A stretch of DNA of 62,258 nucleotides from a virus. Below the pieces are notes generated by a model. The model saw only the letters and a program-made list of their open reading frames with translations, was not told the origin of the DNA and made no database searches. The position numbers and the translations under genes were made by a program. The stretch is from positions 1 to 62,258 of IMG/VR virus record IMGVR_UViG_3300046533_000679; one strand, given 5' to 3'. Numbering within the stretch: position 1 is the stretch's first letter; the number at the start of each line of letters is the position of its first letter. Shown piece by piece: positions 24,047-30,778 of this stretch.

Positions 24047-25570
24047 CTAGCCCCAGCGGGACGCGCGGGGCGGCGCCGGCCGCGCCTTCCGCGTCGTCGG
24101 CCCCGCGACGGCCGAGGCGAACGTCAGCCACAGCGCGTCGCTATCGTCGGGGCTCACTTCGCCGCGTTTCTGGATCGCCTCTTTGCTCTCGATGACGAGG
24201 CGGCCGTTGGTCTGGTGATAGCCGGCGAGCGCCAGTTGATCGCACAGGCGATCGTCGTCGGGCAGCGAGCCGAGCAACAACCAGTCCTTACAGCGGCGCG
24301 CCATGTTCGCGCGGCGGTTGTAGTCGTGCGGGTCCGGGGACTCGCCGCCGAAGTTGATCTCATGGACGTTGGCGTAGCCGAGCGCGTGCAGCCGCGAGAC
24401 GATCGCCGCGCCGAACGCGCTATCGACGAACAGCGCCGCGAGCTGGTGCTCGGGCCGGCGATCGCTCAGGAGCTCCGCGCACAGCGCAATCCGCGCCGAG
24501 CGGTCGGGATCCTTCTCGCCGGGCATCCGGATCGGGCCGAGCGGCTTGCCGTCGGCGCCGAGCGGGTTCCCACACAAGCCGCGGCGGAAGCGGATCACGT
24601 TCCACGCTTTCCCGCCGCCGCTCACGTCGAAGCCGGCGATCAACGGGTCGTCCGGCAAGGGCACCATCACGCGCTGGCGCGCCAGGTCGATCCGCGCGCG
24701 GTCGATGTATTGGAGCTCATCGGCCGCCGGCGGAAAGCCGAGGATCCGGACGCGACAATAGTCGGAGTCGATCCCGTAGTCGGCGATCTGCTGCGCGAGA
24801 AATTCTTTGTTGGTAAAGCGCGACGTGCGGGAATCGACGCGGCGATGGTTCCAGCGCGCGGCGAGGTTCCCGAAACAGACGCGATAGAATTCGCCCGTGT
24901 TGCGGGTCATCTGCCCGAAGGCGAACATCATTGGCTCGCCGTCGGTCATGCCGTTGTACGCGACCTCCCACACCTTGTCGGGGACGAGGCTCGCCTCGTC
25001 GAAGAAATAGCCGGACGTCGAGCGCCGCGCGTGCTGGCCGGCGAACGCTTGCGCGTTCTGTTCCTTACACGACTGCATCTGCACTTTCCACGTCGACGGG
25101 TAGGCCTTCGCGTAGATCCCGCGCTCCATGATGTCGAACCACGGCGCGGTCAGCGCGAGCTGCGTCCAGAACTGGATCGCCGGCCAGGTGCGCGCCTCGA
25201 GTTGCGCGTAGCCGCCGGCGGTGACGGTGAGATCGCAATGGGGGCGCGTCGAGAGGATCCAGCCGACGAGCCAGGCGAGGGTCGCGGATTTCCCGACGCC
25301 GTGGCCGGACGTTTCCGCCATCTTGATCGGCATGACCGGCGTCGAGCCGTCGAATCGGCGCGCGCGCACGTCGGCGCCGAGCGCGGTCAAGAATTCGATC
25401 TGGTTGTCGTCGGGGCCGGGCTCGCCCTCGAGCGGGCCGGGTTCGCCCCACGGATACGCGCCCGTGACCCAGCGGAGCGGATCGTCGTAGCAGCTCGCGG
25501 CAAAGTCGGCGATCTGCGTGTCGATGTCGTCGACGGCCGAGACGTCGGCGACCGGACCCCGCGGGCTCAT
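24047..25570 (-). CDS. terL: terminase large subunit (prophage M)
   Basis: This 507-aa packaging motor has a Walker A motif in SGHGVGKSATLA (about residue 87) and a Walker B motif in GYFFDEAS. The C-terminal nuclease acidic residues lie in AGFDVSGGG, LFVDSAFG and DDSDALWL. It starts at 25570 with an ATGA overlap to the small subunit. The upstream in-frame extension shadows that gene. It cuts and translocates phage DNA through the portal. R's copy lies outside the window. Confidence 0.92.
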   Translation of the reverse strand: MSPRGPVADVSAVDDIDTQIADFAASCYDDPLRWVTGAYPWGEPGPLEGEPGPDDNQIEFLTALGADVRARRFDGSTPVMPIKMAETSGHGVGKSATLAWLVGWILSTRPHCDLTVTAGGYAQLEARTWPAIQFWTQLALTAPWFDIMERGIYAKAYPSTWKVQMQSCKEQNAQAFAGQHARRSTSGYFFDEASLVPDKVWEVAYNGMTDGEPMMFAFGQMTRNTGEFYRVCFGNLAARWNHRRVDSRTSRFTNKEFLAQQIADYGIDSDYCRVRILGFPPAADELQYIDRARIDLARQRVMVPLPDDPLIAGFDVSGGGKAWNVIRFRRGLCGNPLGADGKPLGPIRMPGEKDPDRSARIALCAELLSDRRPEHQLAALFVDSAFGAAIVSRLHALGYANVHEINFGGESPDPHDYNRRANMARRCKDWLLLGSLPDDDRLCDQLALAGYHQTNGRLVIESKEAIQKRGEVSPDDSDALWLTFASAVAGPTTRKARPAPPRASRWG

Positions 25571-26160
25571 CGATCGACGCGCTTCCGCGCGGCCTCGAGC
25601 CGCGCCACCCGCGCCTCGACGCCGGCGTCGGTGATCTCGACCTTCTCGATCAACATGCCGTAATGCTTCATATAGAGTTCGATCGCCTTCACCTTGTCCC
25701 ACAGTTTGAACTTGTGGATTGTGTCGGTGACGCCATCGCCGGCCGCCGCGTTCTTGATCAGGACTTCGAAGCCGGCGAGCGCGGCGCCGGCGTCGGGACT
25801 GAGGTCGGCCGGATGTTTCGCGTCCTTGGTCACGGGATCGAAGTAGTCCGCGACCTGACTGAGCGCGATGCGCCCGAGCTCCTGCAACAGCCGCGCTTTG
25901 CTCACGCCGGCGGCCGCCAGCTGCGCGCGCTGCCCGGCCTGGATGGCGGCCGCGATCTCAGGTTTTCTCAGGTTCTCGTACCCCTGCATGTCGGCCCGTG
26001 TCCGGCTGTAGCCGGCGCGGATCGCGGCCTGGGTCGCGTTCAGATCCACGAGATATTCCGCCACAAACGCCAGCTGCTTCGGCGAGAGGGTGTCCGGCGG
26101 GGGCGAGGTGCGCCGGGCCCGCAGCCGCGGGACGCGAGGCTTCGGGGTGGCCTTGGTCAT
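25567..26160 (-). CDS. terS: terminase small subunit (prophage M)
   Basis: This 197-aa protein has the family signature LSPKQLAFVAEYLVDLNATQ followed by AIRAGYS, the helix-turn-helix that recognises the packaging site. A central oligomerisation region and the C-terminal KFKLWDKVKAIELYMKHYG segment, typical of the Terminase_2 type, complete it. It precedes terL with overlapping codons. Confidence 0.9.
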   Translation of the reverse strand: MTKATPKPRVPRLRARRTSPPPDTLSPKQLAFVAEYLVDLNATQAAIRAGYSRTRADMQGYENLRKPEIAAAIQAGQRAQLAAAGVSKARLLQELGRIALSQVADYFDPVTKDAKHPADLSPDAGAALAGFEVLIKNAAAGDGVTDTIHKFKLWDKVKAIELYMKHYGMLIEKVEITDAGVEARVARLEAARKRVDR

Positions 26161-26531
26161 ACCTCGAGCCGATCGAGGCGGCGGAGCAAGACCTTGAGCC
26201 GGTAGACGGTCCGCCAGGTGACGGCGGCGCCGCGCCGGCCGATCGTCAGTTCCGGCCAGGGCCGCGCCGGCTGGCGCCCAAGGCCGCGCGCAATGTCCGC
26301 GCGGCGGTAGCCTTCCGCCAGGAGCACGCGGACGACCTTGAGCGCCTCGCGGGCCGGCGCGTGGGCGCCGAGCACCGGGCGGCCGGCGCGCTGCGCGGCG
26401 CGGTAGCGCCGGCTATACGCGGCGTTGGCGGCGAGGCACGCCGGACAGGCACAGCCACATTGATACGACCGCCGGCGCCCGTGGACCGTCGGATCCGGAT
26501 CGTCGCGTGCGAGCAGCTCGGCCGCGTTCAC
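26157..26531 (-). CDS. zinc/HTH protein preceding terminase, 124 aa (prophage M)
   Basis: The N-terminus has a CGCACPAC cluster inside GRRRSYQ and ANAAYSRRYRAAQ, seen in small phage proteins of unknown function. The C-terminal half contains a putative HTH (EGYRRADIARGLGRQ) and a basic tail. The gene overlaps terS by 4 nt, so it may regulate late transcription or assist packaging-site recognition. Both are inferences. Confidence 0.6.
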   Translation of the reverse strand: MNAAELLARDDPDPTVHGRRRSYQCGCACPACLAANAAYSRRYRAAQRAGRPVLGAHAPAREALKVVRVLLAEGYRRADIARGLGRQPARPWPELTIGRRGAAVTWRTVYRLKVLLRRLDRLEV

Positions 26532-26682
26532 AGGGAAACGCGATCAGTCTGCGGCCGGACGCGCCCGGATATACCTGAGCCTGTGCGCCTCGTCGCGTCT
26601 CGTTGCGATTCAGGCGCGCGCGTTGTCATTCGGACGTCGCTGCCGGCGCGCCGCGGTGCGATACTGGCCGGCACCGGGCCTG

Positions 26683-26904
26683 ATGTCGTTCGAACCACCG
26701 ATCGCCCCGTCGCCGCTGCCGCTGCGCGAAGTCGCCCACGTCGCGCGGCGCCTGAGCATGAGTCAGGAACACGTCCGCCGGCTGATCCGCGGCGGGCAGT
26801 TGCCCGCCATCCGTCTCGGCTGCCGCTGGCGCGTCGATCCGCGCGACCTCGAGGCGTTCATCAACCGGCAACGGACGCCCGCCACGGCCGCGCCTGACGT
26901 CTAG
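26683..26904 (+). CDS. excisionase-like HTH protein (prophage M)
   Basis: This 73-aa protein has a MerR/excisionase-type winged helix: LREVAHVARRLSMSQEHVRR then LIRGGQLPAIRLG and a basic wing, ending in DPRDLEAFINRQ. It is one of the few plus-strand genes inside M. Its stop overlaps the convergent neighbour's stop through a shared CTAG (26901-26904). It could be a recombination directionality factor far from int, or a late-gene regulator facing the leftward operon. The ATG at 26683 was chosen because the domain begins there. Confidence 0.7.
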   Translation: MSFEPPIAPSPLPLREVAHVARRLSMSQEHVRRLIRGGQLPAIRLGCRWRVDPRDLEAFINRQRTPATAAPDV

Positions 26905-27095
26905 GCGGGCCGGTCTGGTCCTGATCGCGAGTCTGCGGCGTCTGCCGTCTGCGGCGGTCGCCTGGGGGCGTCGGCCGTGGCCTGCGCGAGCGCCGCGGCG
27001 GCCGCGTCCGCGCCCGCATAGATCAGCTCGAGCGCGAGGCAGGCGGCGAGCACCTCGGCCAGCGTCGGCGGGATCAGGTCAGCAGGAGCGGACAT
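26901..27095 (-). CDS. 64-aa helical protein, nuclease module (prophage M)
   Basis: The central segment PPTLAEVLAACLALELIYAG, then a run of Ala, is predicted helical; a polar tail follows. R has a homologue (43833-44060) with the same PPTLAE[IV]LAACLA motif. Both genes sit beside the exonuclease behind a promoter-like region with repeats, so each probably has its own promoter. Function unknown. Confidence 0.62.
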   Translation of the reverse strand: MSAPADLIPPTLAEVLAACLALELIYAGADAAAAALAQATADAPRRPPQTADAADSRSGPDRPA

Positions 27096-27124
27096 CGGGG
27101 GGCGTCTCCGTGGGCGGGACGGTG

Positions 27125-27183
27125 AGTATAGCAGAGCCGGCGGCCTCGTTCCCCGCCTTTTCCCGCCTTTTCCCGCCTTTTCC
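27125..27183 (-). promoter_or_regulatory. extended -10 promoter and tandem 10-bp repeats (prophage M)
   Basis: On the minus strand TGC-TATACT (hexamer 27125-27130) is an extended -10 element for the 64-aa gene. Upstream, at 27151-27183, GGGAAAAGGC is repeated about three times in tandem. R has an analogous extended -10 (TGC-TAAAAT, 44118-44123) but a different repeat placed downstream. The core promoter is thus kept while the adjoining operator-like repeat is exchanged. Confidence 0.55.
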
Positions 27184-27186
27184 CAC

Positions 27187-28044
27187 CTAGCGCGCCCGCG
27201 CGATCGGCTCGACCTTGACGATCCGCGGCAGCGGCGGCAACGGCTCGGCCTTCGCCGCGCGCGGCTTGCGCGCCTTGAATGCCTGTTCGTTCGAATACGA
27301 CCATTCCCACAGCGCGCGCGTCGCGAGAAACACCGGCAGCAGCGTTGGCGCGTCGGGCACGGGGACCACCTCGACAGGCGGATCGCCGGCCACTTTCGGC
27401 AGCCGGACAATCAGCGCACGCGCCGGCGTCGTATAGCCCATCTCGGCGAGCGCGGCGCCGTAAGCCGCGGCTTGGAGATGCGCCTCGGCATAGACCGCCT
27501 TCCCCGTCTTGAAGTCAATCGTGACGAGCTCGCCGTTGACGCGCGCGAGCAAGTCCAGCGTGCCGGCGTAGCGGTGCCGCTTCGAGAACACGACCCGTTC
27601 AATGAGGATCGGTTTGAGTTGCACCTCGAGCGCCCACGCCTTGAACGCCTCGACGGCGATCCGCGCCGGCGCGCTGATCACGGGTTTCGGGCCCGCCTCG
27701 CTGCCGAGCGCGGTCCGGAGCAACCACTCGATCGCCTGGTGCGCTTCGCTGCCGATGTCGCCGGCGCGCGCCAGCGTGCGCTCGTGGGCCTTGAGGCTCC
27801 CGAGCTTCGTCGCGAGCGCGGTCGCGAACCACGAGGCGGGGTACTGCTGCCCGGCCGCGCTCAATTCGCTGTAGAGCGTCGCCGCGGCCGCGCTGACGGC
27901 CGCGCGCTCCTGTTTGGCCGCCCACGGGACGAGCGCCGGCTTGTTGATGGCGCCGAGGATGTGCGTGACCGACGGATAGAGTTCGCCGTCGACCTCGTAG
28001 AATCGGCCGTTGGGGCCGTTGACCTGTCGCACCTGGGTCGCCAT
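27187..28044 (-). CDS. PD-(D/E)XK exonuclease of the Cas4/RecB type, second nuclease (prophage M)
   Basis: This 285-aa protein has GSEAHQAIEW (His motif), YAGTLDLLARV, catalytic LVTIDFKTGKA, and the QAAAYGAAL helix. It is distinct from the 215-aa nuclease of the recombination operon. It is always paired with the upstream 148-aa protein, with which it overlaps (TAATG). It probably degrades or resects DNA during replication or recombination, or attacks host DNA. R copy at 44289-45155. Confidence 0.87.
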   Translation of the reverse strand: MATQVRQVNGPNGRFYEVDGELYPSVTHILGAINKPALVPWAAKQERAAVSAAAATLYSELSAAGQQYPASWFATALATKLGSLKAHERTLARAGDIGSEAHQAIEWLLRTALGSEAGPKPVISAPARIAVEAFKAWALEVQLKPILIERVVFSKRHRYAGTLDLLARVNGELVTIDFKTGKAVYAEAHLQAAAYGAALAEMGYTTPARALIVRLPKVAGDPPVEVVPVPDAPTLLPVFLATRALWEWSYSNEQAFKARKPRAAKAEPLPPLPRIVKVEPIARAR

Positions 28045-28490
28045 TAGTAGGCCGTCCCTTCCCCGTCGGCGAGATCAATCTCGAGCGCGTCCGTGAAGAT
28101 CGCCGCGGCCTGCCGCGGGCGTGTCGTCGACGTCGGTGGCGCCGGCGGCGACACCGCGGCGCGCGCGGGTGCCTGAATCCGGATGACGTCGTGCTTCTCT
28201 TTCCCGAAGGTGTCCACGGTCGCGACGAGCGTGATCGCGACGCCGCGCCACTCCTCGGTGATCGCGGTGCCGGCGATCGCGATGATGCTCCGCGCGTTGG
28301 TTTTGTTCAGCAAGAGCCCTTTGCCCTTGTTCTGAAAAAAGACGATCGCTTTGGTGTCGACCGTGCCCGTCCGCCCGCCGCGGACTTGAGCAAACTCGAC
28401 GCGATCGATTGTGACCGTCGGGGTCTTGCCCTTCAGGTCGTAGGCCTTGAGATAGGTCGAGGGAAAGAAATCGTTGATGTTGGTCGCCAT
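28044..28490 (-). CDS. conserved nuclease-partner protein, 148 aa (prophage M)
   Basis: The sequence NDFFPSTYLKAYDLKG then TVTIDRVEFAQV, GLLLNKTNARSI and GVAITLVATVDTFGKE matches a widespread phage family that usually lies next to a Cas4-like exonuclease. A beta-rich N-terminal domain of about 105 residues precedes a Pro/Ala linker and a short acidic end (ALEIDLADG). It may be a DNA-binding cofactor. R copy at 45155-45577. Confidence 0.75.
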   Translation of the reverse strand: MATNINDFFPSTYLKAYDLKGKTPTVTIDRVEFAQVRGGRTGTVDTKAIVFFQNKGKGLLLNKTNARSIIAIAGTAITEEWRGVAITLVATVDTFGKEKHDVIRIQAPARAAVSPPAPPTSTTRPRQAAAIFTDALEIDLADGEGTAY

Positions 28491-28492
28491 GA

Positions 28493-28684
28493 TTAACGGT
28501 CCTGCGTTCGGGTACGGGTGACGGTGCGGCGCGGCGCCAGGTCGACGCGGGCCTCGGTGAATAGGCCGCGCTGCAATTCGATGCGGCGCAGACAGTCGGC
28601 GAGCGAGCGACCGCGGCCGAGCAGTCGCACCACGGCGGCGAGCTCGGTCGGCGTCAGGGTGAGGCGCGGCGCGGCGGCGGCCAT
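28493..28684 (-). CDS. 63-aa helical protein (prophage M)
   Basis: A likely HTH-like helix pair (LTPTELAAVVRLLGRGRSLA then DCLRRIELQRG) is followed by a basic tail. The start overlaps the upstream stop (TAATG). The R copy (45580-45765) keeps the helices but differs in the tail. Function unknown. Confidence 0.6.
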   Translation of the reverse strand: MAAAAPRLTLTPTELAAVVRLLGRGRSLADCLRRIELQRGLFTEARVDLAPRRTVTRTRTQDR

Positions 28685-28998
28685 TACGAGCACCGCCCGC
28701 AGTAGCCGCAGGCCGTCCCGCAGGCGTCGCCCTCGCGGTCGGCCCGATAAGCGGCTTCGCGCTCGAGGTCGCGGTCGGCGACGAGCGCCTGATCCTCGAG
28801 CTCGGCCTCGAGCGCCTCGCGCGTGTCGAAGGCCTCGAGCAGCAAGCCGGCGTAAAACTGGGTGTCCGCCGGCGTCTCGGGCGCGAACAGGTCCGCGCGC
28901 GCCGGCGCGGACGCCGGGACGACGGTCGTCGAGTGGAAGGATTGGGAGTAGAACCAGGCGGCGGCGGGAATGCCGGTCGTGCGTGCGGTGCGTGCCAT
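28684..28998 (-). CDS. 104-aa protein with C-terminal Cys cluster, first gene of the nuclease operon (prophage M)
   Basis: The N-terminus is a basic segment with GIPAAAWFYSQSFHSTT. The middle is an acidic helix (EAFDTREALEAELEDQALVADRDLEREAAYRADREG). The end, CGTACGYCGRC, could bind a metal. It is the first gene behind the strong promoter at 29138-29166 and a 130-nt leader with conserved hairpins. R copy at 45765-46088. It could be a regulator acting on the following nuclease genes, but this is inferred. Confidence 0.68.
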   Translation of the reverse strand: MARTARTTGIPAAAWFYSQSFHSTTVVPASAPARADLFAPETPADTQFYAGLLLEAFDTREALEAELEDQALVADRDLEREAAYRADREGDACGTACGYCGRCS

Positions 28999-29025
28999 GA
29001 GGGGCCTGCCTTTGCGTGGCGGCGT

Positions 29026-29051
29026 GGCTCCCCTTTACACTGACGGGAGCC
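29026..29051 (-). ncRNA. conserved hairpin in the 5' leader of the nuclease operon (prophage M)
   Basis: On the minus strand GGCTCCC and GGGAGCC enclose a loop with CAGTGTA. R has the same hairpin (46119-46142), in which one pair becomes a G-U wobble while CAGTGTA is unchanged. A second small CCGA/TCGG hairpin lies upstream in both. The leader is not coding. It may be a cis-acting antitermination or translational-control RNA. Confidence 0.5.
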
Positions 29052-29137
29052 CGCGGCCGAATCGGTCTCGGTTACGGGTTAGGTGCTGGCGAGGTCTGAA
29101 CCACCGCGCCGGCACCGCTTCAACAACGAACACCCTG

Positions 29138-29225
29138 ATAGTATATCTACATTATCTAGATGTCAAGCGGCCTCGCGCCGGATCGAACATTTATTTCTGG
29201 ACAGCTTGATAACGTTGCTTATAGA
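29138..29225. promoter_or_regulatory. divergent promoters flanking the accessory gene pair (prophage M)
   Basis: Leftward: TTGACA (29161-29166), exactly 17 bp, then TACTAT (29138-29143), driving the nuclease operon. The spacer holds the direct repeat TATCTA-CAT-TATCTA, a probable operator. Rightward: TGGACA (29198-29203), 16 bp, TATAGA (29220-29225), ending 9 nt before the ATG of the ribbon-helix-helix gene, so that message would be nearly leaderless. The region is strikingly AT-rich for this genome. Confidence 0.72.
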
Positions 29226-29234
29226 CTTCGGGAT

Positions 29235-29372
29235 ATGGCGGCGTACATCCTGCGGGACATCGACGAGGAGCTGTGGCGGAAGGTCAAGAGCAAAGCCGCG
29301 GCGCAAGGCGTGACCGCGAAGGACGTGCTCTTGAAACTGCTCGCGGAGTGGGTCAAGAAGGCGGGGCGATGA
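29235..29372 (+). CDS. ribbon-helix-helix DNA-binding protein, 45 aa (prophage M)
   Basis: The beta strand AAYILRDID, followed by helices EELWRKVKSKAAAQG and AKDVLLKLLAEWVKK, is a typical Arc/FitA-type ribbon-helix-helix, the fold of many antitoxins. It probably represses its own promoter and, through the operator in the spacer, the leftward nuclease operon. It overlaps the next gene (ATGA). At this point R carries an HTH-HicA cassette instead. Confidence 0.75.
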   Translation: MAAYILRDIDEELWRKVKSKAAAQGVTAKDVLLKLLAEWVKKAGR

Positions 29373-29632
29373 GCGCCGATCTGTTTCGCCCGGTATTTGA
29401 CGCGATCAAGGCGTCGACGGTCGCGCTAGTCGAGGCGAGCGAAGCGACCGCGCGCGCGGGCCGCGCGCTCGGTGAGGCGAGCGACGCCCACGCCCGCGCC
29501 GGGCGTGCCCTGGGCACCGCGGCAGATACCGCGCTGACGGCGCGCGAGGAACATGAGGATCTGCGGGAAACGGTGGCCCGGCTCGAGGCCCTCGTGCGCG
29601 AGCTCCTGCAGCGATCGGATCCGCCGGCGTAA
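29369..29632 (+). CDS. 87-aa coiled-coil protein paired with the RHH regulator (prophage M)
   Basis: The sequence is helical throughout, with Ala/Gly/Arg repeats (ARAGRALGEASDAHARAGRAL) and a C-terminal leucine zipper (LRETVARLEALVRELLQR). It has no recognisable toxin motif. Its position right after an antitoxin-like RHH gene could mean a toxin-antitoxin-like pair, but this needs testing. R's third cassette gene (46745-46960) is also a short coiled coil. Confidence 0.6.
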   Translation: MSADLFRPVFDAIKASTVALVEASEATARAGRALGEASDAHARAGRALGTAADTALTAREEHEDLRETVARLEALVRELLQRSDPPA

Positions 29633-29647
29633 AAAGATACCGGCCCG

Positions 29648-30175
29648 TTAGTCGGCGTCGTCCGCCGGCTCGGGCGCCTTCACCCAATTATGATCCCGCG
29701 CGGCGCAGTAGTGCGCGGTCCCGAGCGGCACGCCGCACGCGCAGCGCGTGATCGTCGTGGTGTCGGCGCCGGCGGTGTTGGTCGTGGCATCGGCGATCGG
29801 CGCGGTGTCGGTGTTCGTCATCGGGATCTCCTCGAGGCCAAGTCTAGCGCCCGCGGCGCGTGGCGTCGTGTCGAGCGACGGGCCGCCGACATCGCCGCTG
29901 TTAGTGGTCGTGCGATCGGGCGCGGCCGGCGGCGTGAACCCTGCCATCAGGCCGGGCCAGGTGGGCGCGTCGCGCGCCGCGCAGTTCCGGACGATCGTAC
30001 AGTCGGGATGCGGACACGCGCCGAAGTCGTGGTCGTGCGCCAGGTGCGCGTCGGTGCTGTAGTCGTCGAACGCCGCGAAGTGGTGCGCGAGCGCCGCCTC
30101 GTGCGCCAGCGCGAGGAGCCGGCGCTCCGTCGTCGTGGGGTCGTCGATCTCGGTCACCTGGCGCCTCCCAACCAT
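29648..30175 (-). CDS. Cys/His-rich protein, 175 aa, with probable internal start (prophage M)
   Basis: The N-terminal part has HDHDFGACPHPDCTIVRNC. The last 57 residues (TRCACGVPLGTAHYCAARDHNW onward) match the C-terminus of R's gene at 47663-48166, whose N-terminus is unrelated. An internal ATG at 29819-29821 has a fine ribosome site (GAGGAGAT). Either a conserved 57-aa zinc protein is also made alone, or two genes are fused in frame. Function unknown. Confidence 0.6.
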   Translation of the reverse strand: MVGRRQVTEIDDPTTTERRLLALAHEAALAHHFAAFDDYSTDAHLAHDHDFGACPHPDCTIVRNCAARDAPTWPGLMAGFTPPAAPDRTTTNSGDVGGPSLDTTPRAAGARLGLEEIPMTNTDTAPIADATTNTAGADTTTITRCACGVPLGTAHYCAARDHNWVKAPEPADDAD

Positions 30176-30179
30176 CTCC

Positions 30180-30395
30180 CTACCGCCAACGGTCCGGCGC
30201 GCACGTCACGCCGCAAATGCCCTGCACGCAATGCGGATCGACGAGGATCCGCGCCGGCGCGCCGTCGTGGCAGTCGTTCGCCTGGACGATCGCGCGGACC
30301 TGCTCGATCCCGGCGTCGAGGTGCCGCAAGCTCGCGCAGGCGGCCGCGGCAGCGAGCGCCAGGGCGACGAGCGCCGCGCCGGCGCCGCGCGTCAC
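30180..30395 (-). CDS. 71-aa putative lipoprotein (lysis-like cassette, prophage M)
   Basis: It starts at a GTG overlapping the preceding stop. A basic N-terminus and Ala-rich hydrophobic segment (ALVALALAAAAAC) end in a Cys at about residue 20, a plausible lipoprotein signal. The mature part has four Cys (CHDGA, CVQGICGVTC). A small lipoprotein after a membrane protein and a large secreted-type protein recalls outer spanins, but the sequence is not a typical Rz1. R has no obvious copy. Confidence 0.55.
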   Translation of the reverse strand: MTRGAGAALVALALAAAAACASLRHLDAGIEQVRAIVQANDCHDGAPARILVDPHCVQGICGVTCAPDRWR

Positions 30396-30778
30396 GGTCC
30401 CGATCCGTCCGACCGCCGGCCGCCCCACCGGATCACGGCGACGGCGCCGCCGGCGGTCGGCGTCACGATCGGGAACACCGTCACGCGCTTATCGCGCAAG
30501 CCGAGCCACACCATCGTGACGCCGGCGGCGACGACGATCACGCCGCCGACGACCCAGGCGGTCCGCGGCTCGCAGTAACACGGCCCCGTCGTGCGGAGCA
30601 TCAGCCCGAAGCCGGCCGCGGCGACGACGGTCCCGGCCATCGCGACGACCATCGAGACGGGGCCGTCCGTGTACGTGAACGGTTTGGCCGGCGGCGCGGG
30701 CGCCGGATCGTCCTGCGCGTCTGCTCGAGCGGTTGAGGACAGACAAAGCGCCAGCGCGAGCGCCGCGATCCGTGTCAC
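30392..30778 (-). CDS. membrane protein of the lysis-like cassette, 128 aa (prophage M)
   Basis: A GTG start overlaps the stop of the preceding gene. Residues 1-21 look like a signal peptide (IAALALALCLSSTARADA). After a Pro-rich linker there are two hydrophobic helices (MVVAMAGTVVAAAGFGLML and AWVVGGVIVVAAGVTMVWLG) with a CYC motif between them. The R copy (48378-48770) keeps the helices and has CNC. A holin-like or spanin-associated role is suggested by context only. Confidence 0.6.
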   Translation of the reverse strand: MTRIAALALALCLSSTARADAQDDPAPAPPAKPFTYTDGPVSMVVAMAGTVVAAAGFGLMLRTTGPCYCEPRTAWVVGGVIVVAAGVTMVWLGLRDKRVTVFPIVTPTAGGAVAVIRWGGRRSDGSGP

